Assembly: GCA_019925795.1 (NCBI GenBank)
Contig: CM034311.1
Span: forward strand, 39,473,472-39,537,471
DNA: 64,000 bases
Origin: Dendrobium chrysotoxum
Taxonomy: Eukaryota > Streptophyta > Magnoliopsida > Asparagales > Orchidaceae
Direction: 5' to 3'
The notes beneath the pieces are model-generated. The model saw nothing but the letters and a program-made list of their open reading frames with translations, did not search any database and was not told the DNA's origin. The position numbers and the translations under genes were made by a program. Positions 54,727 through 64,000 of this stretch are shown piece after piece; the first letter of the stretch is position 1; the number at the start of each line of letters is the position of its first letter.

Positions 54727-55726
54727 TGATACGTCATCGAAAAATTATCTTGATCGGGCACGAATCTCGAGGAAAAACTCAAGTTGGAAACTTCAAAATT
54801 TAATTAGGAGACCATTTAAACTCCGATTTCAGCAAGCTTATAGTCGAACTGAGCGTCTCGGAAATACAAATCCAACAACACCAAATTCGACTCAATCCGA
54901 GCCCGAACGAGTCCAAATCAAGTACCCGAAGTGCTGTTGGAAGCATCGAACAGCAATTTGAGTTACCAAACGGTCTCCGATTTTGACAAGCTTATAGTCG
55001 AATCGAGCGGCTCGACGAGACGAATCCAACGAGCCCAAGATCACAGAATTATGATACCATTAAGACCTTAAGATGCTCAATAAACGGCTCATGATCAAGG
55101 GATTCAATATGAGCCGTTCATTCGAATCACTCCCTATTTGCCCCTGATCCCTCACATATTTACGGGCTATGCCACTCCAGAAAAACTATAAATAGCCCCT
55201 CATTTCTCTTAAGAGGGGACCCAAGCCAAGAAGAGAAGAAGAGAAGGAAGAGAAGAAGAAGAGAAGAGAAGTCTTGGAGGGAACAGCTCCTCCTCGACCA
55301 CCGCCGGAACACCGTCGGAACACCACCAAAGCACCACCGGGCGCCCGAGGGACACCGAAGCTCTGCCCGACACGGGAGCAACATCGGAATTCTACCCGAC
55401 GCCCGAGTGACGCCGGACTTCTTTCCAAGTGACGCCGGAATTCTGCTTGACACCCGAGTGACGCCGGAACTCTGTTTGGCCTTGTAACTGATATTCATTG
55501 TAATCTGATCGTCCTGAATTTAAAGGACGAATCAGCCTCGTGTATTTCAAACAACACTAGTGGAATTCTTTCAACTGGGCGTGGCCCCGTGGTTTTTTCC
55601 CTTTTCAGGGTTTTCCACGTATAAATTCTGGTGTTACTATCTCAATTCTGTTTGTGTGCTGGATATACGTACAACGCTGAGATGAAAAATTAAAACCTAT
55701 CGCTGCGTATATTTAAGTCCGCAACA
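54727..55726 (+). repeat. 5' LTR of family-A element
   Basis: Starts TGATACGTCATC and ends CCGCAACA. It carries a TATA box (55187-55193), a short irregular minisatellite (about 55295-55485) and the shared block near 55590-55640. Length 1000 bp. Confidence 0.9.
55187..55193 (+). promoter_or_regulatory. LTR TATA box
   Basis: actataaatagcccct, in the same position relative to the LTR start as the TATA motif of the minus-strand copy at 1051-1058. Confidence 0.55.
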
Positions 55727-55729
55727 GTT

Positions 55730-55747
55730 TGGCGCCGTCTGTGGGAA
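55730..55747 (+). promoter_or_regulatory. Primer-binding site of family-A element
   Basis: TGGCGCCGTCTGTGGGAA starts three bases after the LTR end. This primer site is typical of Tat-lineage plant Ty3/gypsy elements. Confidence 0.85.
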
Positions 55748-55777
55748 CCTCATCCCACAACTTCAAGTATTGCTACG

Positions 55778-57337
55778 ATGGTCAACAGGCGCAGCAGTCG
55801 CATCATTGGAGCTTCTCGCTTCAACTCCCACCAGTCCAGAAATCAGTCTATAAGTCATAGACGCCCGATATCTACCTCTTTCTACCCCGGGGGGCAAAAC
55901 GCACCTGGAGAAGGGACCTCGGGATCCTCCTTAGAAGAGAGAATTCAAAAGATGGAAGAATCTCAAAACGAGATCCTACAACTCCTGTGAGAGACTCGAC
56001 AACCGACCCTAGCACCTCAGGAGGAGGTTCTTCTCCCTCGAGATCCACCACGTGTTGAAGCTGTTCAAATCGAACATCTTCAAGCTGAGATTCCTCTTCC
56101 TCCACCCAGGAGGCGTTCGCAGTCACATCAAGATAACGAACTGGCTGATACAGCAAGTTCTACCCATCCTCCGCACACAGGTCGGCAATCTCTCCTTCCT
56201 CAAGACCTCCCTGAGGAGCTAGCCTAACATTACATTGCTGAGCTCCCTCGCAATACCCTATGCCACGAACTGCGACGATTGGTTCGAGAGGAGTTCGCTA
56301 CAGGAGGCGTAAGGCAACCTCTTCGTCAGTGGGACTTCCAGGAGTCGTCACCCCTGATGGAAGCCATTCTTCAACACCCTATTCCGGCTGGCTTTAAGCT
56401 ACCAAGCATCGAGTTCTACGATGGGACATCCGACCCGTACGAGCACATCGACCATTACAGGACCATCATGCATATTCAACGAGCCTCAGACGCACTCCTT
56501 TGCCAGGTTTTCCCTGCCACTCTTAAAGGACAAGCTCGAACATGGTTCTATTCACTTCCAGCCGGAACGATCCCCACATTCGTCAAATTGGCCAAAGTAT
56601 TTGTCGAACAGTTCGTAGCCAACTGAAGAATTACTAAGGATTCTTCTCATCTCTCTGGGATCTGTCAGAACGAGGGAGAAACATTAAAAGAATATTTTCA
56701 ACGATTTTCCACCGAGGCTCGACAGATTCCGGGAGTGGACCCAGAACTGCTCCGAGGGGTCTTCCTTGGAGGCCTTCGTACTGGTCCTTTCTATTCGGCC
56801 CTCATGCGGGACACAGTTCATTCATATGCTGACCTGATCCATCATGTAGAAGCTCAGATTTCTGCTGATGAAGCCATTAATGCTCATAGAAAGCAATTTG
56901 AGCAAACAACTGGAAAGCGTAAGAACGCCCCTACAATAGAGGAATCATTTTCGCAACGAAAGAAAAATTCATCTCCTCGACCACTAGTACCACAACGCGA
57001 GTTCCGACATGAAAAAGAGTATACGCCTCTCAATGCAACTCGAACCAACATACTAATGGCCATTCGAGATAAAGAAAATATCAAGTGGCCTAATTCTTTG
57101 AAGCCAAATGTTGGAAACCAGGAGCAATATTGTTATTTCCACCGTAGTCGTGGACACACTACTGAAGCCTGCAAGCAACTCAAGAATGAGATCGAGAGGT
57201 TGATCAGACAAGGATATCTTCGATAATTCATCCAAAACTCACCTGTTCGAGATGAAACTGGTCCAACTGGGGGACAAAATCAACAACAACAAAGACAAGA
57301 GTTGAATAATATTCAAATGGTTGGCGAGATTGAATGA
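55778..57337 (+). pseudogene. Broken gag of family-A element
   Basis: One frame from ATG 55778 carries at least four in-frame stops: 55988, near 56224, 56624 and 57224. The middle part has the plant retrotransposon gag core (FYDGTSDPYEHIDHYRTIMH, LKGQARTWFYSLPAGTI, ETLKEYFQRFSTEARQIPG). The later part (57130-57180) has a zinc-knuckle-like CYFHRSRGHTTEACKQLKNE. Frame is kept throughout, so decay is by substitution. After 57224 the frame still reads Gln-rich, gag-like sequence to 57337. In a live element this protein forms the particle shell. Confidence 0.85.
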
Positions 57338-57340
57338 CCA

Positions 57341-60300
57341 TGTACTTTGTGTAGTTGTATTAGTAATACTACTTATTATGTGTCATAGTGTATCTCTTCT
57401 ATGATAAGTAGGATGTCACTCTAATGTCCTTAATAGTTCTACCAAGTCAAATGATATGGTTGTCCCTATATGTATCTCGTATATTGTACAAGGGAACTAT
57501 TGTATTATCTTATAGTAATACAATGTGTTTGTGGACCTCCGAAAGGACACAAAAAAAACACCATCGCCCCGCGAGGGGAGACAGTATCTGTTGCCAATGG
57601 AAGGGCAGATTCGATCATGCATACGATTAACCATTGAGGATGGTGGCTCTCACCAGCACACCCCGATGGATAACAATATGTACGATCTAATCACAACGGG
57701 TTTCCCCCACCCGATACATTAGCTTGAATGGGATTTATTTGAGAGTGAGATTCGGTTTCCCACGGGCGCAAGCCCCCGTGGTTAATTACATCTCAAGCCG
57801 GAGCCTGAGAATACTCTCGATTAAGGATTCTATATTATACTTTCTGAATTGGGATTGGCACATAGGGCGAAGACTAGAAAATCCTACTCAAAGAGAAAGA
57901 AAGGTTCAACTAGGCTTAGTCAACATGCACGGCTCAGATCAGCATCCGGAGGGACTAAGGTAGTGAGGAGAAACTGGAGAAAATAAGTAAATCATGCGCT
58001 CGAAGCATGCAGGAGAGAAGGATGGAGGTGGCGTCATCCGTGTGACGCGGATATGTAGGGTTTATGGTCTCTGAAAGACAGAAGACCTACCTACTGATGA
58101 GGCGTACTACGAAACAATAGTAGCCTTGAACCCTAAATATAATGGGTTTAGTATTCTACGCAACACTAACACCCGTGTCCTAACTAATGCATTCTGGGCT
58201 TATATCCTGCCTAAAAAGGAAAGCCAGCTAACCACCTAATCGTATAAAATCCATGCTATCCAAGTCTTTATGAAAGATGGGTATGTAGTTTGGTTATCGG
58301 AAGTAGGGCCGACGTCTAGAGAGTTTCCTAATTGGCCCTAGACTTATGTAGGGTGTATGCTCCTAAGACTGATGCAATTAGAATTTTAATTTAATTAGTT
58401 TCTAATGCAATACATGCTGGTTAATGATCTCAAATCGAATATGCATAGAATTTTAAAAAAGGCTTATAAAATAGTTTTTTAGAAAAGACTAGGCTTCCCC
58501 AGATCCAGCACCTCATCCTCATAGGTCGGATTATCTGGACTCTACCCGCAGGCGGGGAAGTGTCTTATAGCAAGGAGGGAGAGAATGCATCACTATGCAT
58601 GCGACCCCAGACGGTTCCAGCTATTCCCTAGTTTGTTAGGTTTCTATATTATTTAATTCTTAAAATTTTAGAATTTTATTACGAGTAGAAAAGATTTGTT
58701 CCTAAGGAGCCTAACGAAATCAGGCCAAGCACATGCAAGAAAGAAATCTAAGAAAAGCAGGCAATTTCTACTGCGCACACAAAATAAACACATCAATATA
58801 AATCCACAGAGCAGAGTAAGAAAGAGTCCACAGTCCACGGCAAGTGCCGTATAAGTACAACCCAGGGTCTGCAGAAAAGTAATAGTGGCCAGGCCCCACC
58901 GACAACATCCTGGATTCTAATCCTACTGAATGACGCAAGTCTTAAATGCAAGACATTTCATCTTCAAACTCTTCATCTTTGAATGGATCATCTTCCTCCA
59001 GATCTTCCTCCTTCGGATCATCCTCCTTTGGGTCATTCTCCAGAAGGGGTACCCAAATAAATAAGAAATCCCCTATGAAGGACTTTTCTTTTTCTCTTTG
59101 GGTACCGAGTATTTGAAATGCCTTGCCTTTAAAGACTTTCACAACTCGATATGAATTATAAATTACATTATGAAAAATAAAAATCTAGACTCAAACTGAA
59201 CCTGCAAGGTTATCCTAATGAAAATCTCAAGCAGTTTAATATATCACATCACAAGCAGTTATATCAGTGCAGAAAAATAAACACACTTGGCCACGCTCTT
59301 ATTTATTTGGGGGCTAAGCATTTTGGAGCACCTGTAGCAAACATTTATAATTCATGATTTATCATATTAGCCCCCGTTCATTTTTAGCGCTGCATGAGCG
59401 TGGCCACCTGCATAAGACTGAGTCAGTATAAAATGTCCCTAGCCTAGGGGTAGATCTAATGCACAAACGACAATATCACAGATAAAAGATAGTGCAGTAA
59501 TAAAATAACACTCACAGCAAATCATATCAACCAGCATACGTGCCACATGCAAGAGCGATCACAACACAGGAAACAACTGAGAAGGGAGACACCGGCCTAA
59601 CCTGGATCTAGAAGCGGTGCCCTAGCAATCAATTTTATGTGTGTGTAGAAGGTTTGTGTGGTATTGGATAGGTCCTATATTGGGTAGTTAGTTTGAGTTG
59701 TTTTGTGTTAATATTTGTTGAAGGTTTGAAAAGGAGGATTTGGTTAAAGTTTAAATATTAGTGAATCAGGATCGATTTTAGTCAATTTAATTTGTGGATC
59801 AATCTTAATGCTTAGGGTAATAATATTTGAAGTTTAAATTACATTAGTGATTGTTAGGAGGTCCGGGGTCCACCTATATACTAGGCTGAAAGGGGTCCAA
59901 AAGGGGATTATTAGAAACAGGTTGGGTCTAAGGGAGTTAGTGTTTTTATTAAATACTAGATCTTACTATGAGTAATTAGACTGTTAGTTTATTGAATTTG
60001 GAGTTTTCTAGGCAAAGTTATGATTTTAGGAGGTTCGGGCCCTAGTTATTGAACTACGATTGATCGGAGAGTTGACTTTTTAAATTAGGTTAATTTTTGG
60101 AAAGTTAATATTTTCATTGAATAGTAGACTTTAATTAGAGTTAAGTGCTTTTTAATTTACTTGATTTGGATTTTTCTGTAATTAGTTATGATTTTCTGAA
60201 GTTAGCGTATTAGAAGGTTTTTTAGGTTCGAGTTAGATTTGCTTTCCAATTTTATAACTCCTAGGATTTGAGTTTGTTTTGATGAATTTTATTTAGTTAA

Positions 60301-61020
60301 TATTTGATTAAGAGGTGATTAATGTTTTAATTAGATTTTAGTTCAAGTTTATGTTCAAATTCCACCTCCTAGTGATTTCGTATGTTGATTGTAGTTTGAT
60401 TGAAGATTAAATGTTTTAATGCATTTCTGATTTAGATTATGATTGATTTTATTGTTTTATTAATGAATCACGGCAAACTAGCCCTAGGGTGACGTGTCAC
60501 TAGGTTTTCTATGTTTAGTGTTTCTATCCTAAGGGAGCATGCATCCTAAGTCTAAGTTCTCTAAAACTTAGTCCTTAATTTTTGTCCTTAGGTATCACTA
60601 GTGTTGTAGGAGATGAATAGATGTTTTATTTCTAACCCCTTAGATATTCGCATATGTGTAAATGGGTTTAGGGCTCTATAAAAGAAGAAAATTACCTAAG
60701 GATTGAAGTTTCTACAAAGTCCTAAAGGTAGGGGAACGTACACACAGACTGGCTCCCTAGGGGCTATCTAAGTTTTAAGAAAAACTTACAGCACCGGGGG
60801 CTATGACCCGGTGGTATCGCCCGTAGCACCCCCACCAGAATGAATGGGGACGACTGATGCTCGGATCCGATTGTCCAAGCTCCTTCGTCTAGTGCTCCTA
60901 AAAGCTCCTTCTTTGCTTTCCCACAGGTACCTCGCAAAAGCACAAAGAAAAGAACAAAGATTGGATGAGAGCAGGTTATTGTTCAATATACGAATAATCG
61001 AAATAAAATGCAATTAAATA
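57341..61020. other. Unassigned region with GC-rich hairpins
   Basis: No long reading frame. Several perfect or near-perfect short inverted repeats occur: ccacgggcgcaagcccccgtgg (57760-57781, two unpaired), acggcaagtgccgt (58837-58850) and caccgggggctatgacccggtg (60792-60813). An acidic Asp/Glu-rich frame on the minus strand at 58942-59142 is low complexity and not supported as a gene. The region is probably transposon-derived. Confidence 0.4.
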
Positions 61021-64000
61021 AAAATGTACCTTTCCTTTTGTCTGGATGTTGGCTCGGCTGTTTGCTCTCCAGGACTGTTCAAATCTTAAGAACTCCCCAC
61101 ATTGTTGCAAAAACGGTCTTTATTTATTATTTTTATGGAATGTTAGCATCTCATTGATAGGCATGCCCTGTCAAAGTCAGGCATACCTTTACCCTACCCT
61201 TATTCCCATTCAGCATTTAAGCCAAACACAAATAAGAGTAAAGAAAATTTGGATGCTATTTACTGTCCCCACATTCTAGAATAACATTCAAAATACTTGA
61301 CACAATCACCCAAATCAAACCCATGTAAAACTCAAAGTAGAAAGGAAGAAAACCCAATCATGAAATCAAAGCCTAAAACAAGTCTCCAGTTTTCATTTTT
61401 TTTTTTTAAACTTATTTTTGAAACCCAGATGTGAATAGAAGAAAGAAAACTATCCCTAAAAAGAGAACTGAAAAAGCCATCTAACGTCGAGCTCCTCAAA
61501 CATAAACCCGCTCATAAAGCCCTCAATCTCCAAAACAATCTAAAGAATCTCAAAACAAAATAACTCACGAAACCTTCAAGTAAGACAATCCATAAAGCTT
61601 CCCCAATACAAAATCCACAATAACTCCTTTTGATGCAAAACAAATAGTTTATTTCTTTAACGTGGGGTGAATTTATGAAAATCTTCTAACAAGAAGGTTT
61701 CATAAAGCTTTTCCGTCACAAAACATTCACAAAGAATTTGTCAGGGCAAAACGATTCACAATGCTTTTCTAACAGTTCTCAAAACCACTATTACACCAAA
61801 TCCGTATAAATCTCTTCATGAAACATAAAGTGCAAAGGATATTTTTCAACACAACTATCAACGTGACTCTCCACATGGGACTCAAACAAGTAAAAGGAAA
61901 TCAAGTTTCAAGTAAGCATAAAAGCATCTCCTCATCCACCACGATTCTTTAGAGTGGGATACGCCTCCAACCCAACTTTGAAGCTAAATGCGAATAAAAG
62001 AAGGAATATTTTGATGAAAACTCGCTCTAACTTTCCAACATAAAGTAACTTATGAAACCTTCCAACAAATTTCTATCTCCCATGCTACATGCCACCAAAA
62101 CTTTCAAAAAAAGGAGCTCGTAGATGTATAACTCAGAGAACAAGAAATCCACCACCATTCACACATTTGACCACCCTTCCAATGCAATGAATTCCTATAT
62201 TCGCAACAATGATTTTAGCGAGAGTTTATAACTAGCAATACATTCCAATGACAATATGAAGATAAAGCATCCTTAATCAAAATCTGTGTTAAGAGGAGGA
62301 ATACTAATAAAGAGGGCCCACTGAATAATATCCATGGTAATGACGAAGGAAACTTGAGAGCAACGTCTCCCTAATCACAAGTTCATTTGCTTCTAGAACA
62401 AGAACAATAACTCATATAGAATAAAATCTCATGATACAACAAGAAACATTGCATCCAATAGCTGTCCCATGTACTATTTTCTTCAAATAGAAAGTGATAG
62501 AAAACATCACAAGAAACTAAGCACAAACCCAAGAAATAAATCGACAGTATATCCATTCATCTCCTCAGTACCCAATGCACATAATACAAGTGAGATCTAT
62601 TCATGCTAGTAAGACAAGTCTTCACATTAAAATTCACAGATCTTGCTTGGGTTTGTCACATATCAAATCAAAACACAATCTCGAACCTTCATCATTTAAA
62701 ACCTTAAATCATATGACATTGGAATCTCTCAAACAAGACAATCCATATTATTGAAAATCTTTGACTTGAAAAGCATGAAACCTTCATGTACCCATAAACT
62801 TTATGAGGTACTACCACTATAAAGCTTCAACTTGGACCAAAACACCACAACTCCCCTTCAATGGCATTTCAACAAACATTTCATGTGCATGTTTTTTGAG
62901 AAGGAATCAACATATTTTCTCACAATTTTCTACCATTCACACCTAGAGCCTTAGGTTATATGACATAAATCATGCTAATTGTTTATTCTCAAACAACATA
63001 AGTCAATGCATATCATGACATAACTCATCTGTAAGCATGCTCTTCTACAGATTTTATACATAGTTAATGGCCTCAACAACATAAACTTCACCATGGAACA
63101 TATCTATACTTCACAAAATCATCCATCTCAATTTTACTAAACGAGATACTTACAACATGGTGAGCTTCTAAATAAGGCATTGGAAGTATACTTTCATATG
63201 GATAATTATGTAAAGCCTCAATGCAAGCAAAAATAACTACGCTTCCCTTTGGTGGTATTTCATCGAACAATTAGTATGCCATACTACAAAGATGCACAAA
63301 ACAAATTGACATGAAGATCATACCCTACAACCACATATAACCATCAAAAAGGAAGAAAATATGTCCACATATTCAATGGAGCTCACAACAACACCCTTTT
63401 CATGAAGTTCACTAAAGCTTTGAAATGAAGAACCACCATGACCATTCAAGGCTCATCAAAGCATTTTCTTAGGAGCATTTCATCAAATAATGGAAGTGCA
63501 ACAATACAAAGTTAAATAATCAAATCAATATGAAGGTCATGCTTATACTGTAAGAAAGAAGGTTCTATCGAGACAATCATATGTAGTGATGATTAACATT
63601 AGTCATCAACCCAATCCCCTTCCCGATATATGGCATTAATCTCAACACAAACATATGAGATTTCAAAGCCTACCATGCTCACTACAAAGTCACGTGGAAG
63701 GCAATCCCAAGATAAGGGAAGCATAAGTAAATAACAAGGATAAGAGATAACGAAATCATCAAACCAGGTAATAAAAATATGGCAATTTTCTGTTGTAAGC
63801 CTCCAAAATCTAACCTCTAAGATCCATTGAAACTTCTCCAAGGAGGAGGGCAGCTGACGGCCAAGTAGGAGCTCGAGCCGGTGTCGGGTTCAATCTTGGA
63901 GGTGGAATCGAACGAGAGCAAGAGAGCGTTGAGTGCCTTGCGAACTGAAAGGAAACAGGGGAGAGGAGTTTTCGCCCTTTGGCTTCTGTGAACTACCCAG
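61021..64000. other. Unassigned AT-rich region, weak long-period repeats
   Basis: There are no genes that I can support. Related segments (aaagcttcaacttggaccaa... ggcatttcaacaaac; aaagcctcaatgcaagcaaa... ggtatttcatcgaac; aaagctttgaaatgaagaac... gagcatttcatcaaat) occur near 62816, 63214 and 63415, pointing to an old tandem array. The last 160 bp are GC-richer and could begin another feature outside the window. Confidence 0.4.

Larger units (their letters stand above)
54727..57340 (+). mobile_element. Family-A Tat-like Ty3/gypsy element, 5' part only
   Basis: Contains a 1000-bp 5' LTR (54727-55726), a primer site and gag, then loses recognisable retroviral sequence near 57340. No protease, polymerase or 3' LTR is seen before the window ends. 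It is either truncated or a non-autonomous derivative with unrelated filler. Its LTR is the reference for the copies at 1-1518 and 14269-16443. Confidence 0.85.

Noticed and set aside
55160..55498. 112-residue minus-strand frame in the family-A LTR
   Set aside because: Antisense to the LTR minisatellite segment; no support.
58942..59142. Acidic Asp/Glu-rich 66-residue frame
   Set aside because: Low-complexity GATGAT/CTTCCT-type DNA, no start context or conservation visible.
1..64000. tRNA, rRNA, organellar insertions, or bacterial-type operons
   Set aside because: No cloverleaf-compatible A/B-box pair, rRNA core, plastid or mitochondrial gene segment, or operon organisation was seen; only a weak SINE-like head near 9.5 kb.

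Overview
This window comes from a plant nuclear genome, almost certainly a flowering plant with a repeat-rich genome. The evidence is a spliced reticulon-like gene with plant-type features, a plant RING-H2 ubiquitin ligase, a chromodomain Ty3/gypsy retrotransposon, Tat-type LTRs, L1- and RTE-type LINEs, and many small foldback transposons. The lineage within the angiosperms cannot be fixed from the sequence alone. Only two host genes are well supported; most of the rest is mobile DNA or its debris.

Layout. 1-1518: minus-strand LTR (family A) cut by the window edge and carrying a 30-bp minisatellite; it sits inside a decayed L1-type LINE (1519-3895). 3.9-9.5 kb: very AT-rich DNA without genes. 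9.5-10.0 kb: a small GC-rich island of unknown nature. 10.3 kb: a foldback transposon. 13.4-13.9 kb: 3' end of an RTE-type LINE. 14269-16443: a family-A solo LTR with a perfect 5-bp target duplication and a greatly expanded minisatellite. 17011-17553: a family-B solo LTR. 17723-23598: a complete family-B chromovirus (LTR, tRNA-iMet primer site, one-frame gag-pol with three stops, chromodomain, LTR, target duplication GATAG). 24292-25878: the RING-H2 gene. 26135-27642: a longer RTE copy just behind it. 28-32.5 kb: foldback elements and AT-rich DNA.

33285-51760: a reticulon-like (RTNLB) gene in five coding exons. Its first coding intron is 14.4 kb and filled with degraded retroelements and tandem repeats. 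Its last intron holds a family-B solo LTR and a LINE remnant. 52.3-54.5 kb: a dense cluster of one Tourist-like foldback family, several copies sharing TAA target sites. 54727-57340: family-A 5' LTR, primer site and a broken gag, with no pol. 57.3-64 kb: unassigned, probably transposon-derived DNA.

The two host genes are unrelated in function: a membrane-tethered ubiquitin ligase and an ER-membrane-shaping protein. They are linked here only by position. The main story of the window is transposon history: nested insertion, LTR-LTR recombination to solo LTRs, in-LTR minisatellite growth, and intron expansion. No convincing new biological system was found; the most unusual structures are the minisatellite-bearing LTRs, the chained foldback elements and a hairpin motif repeated four times in the reticulon intron.
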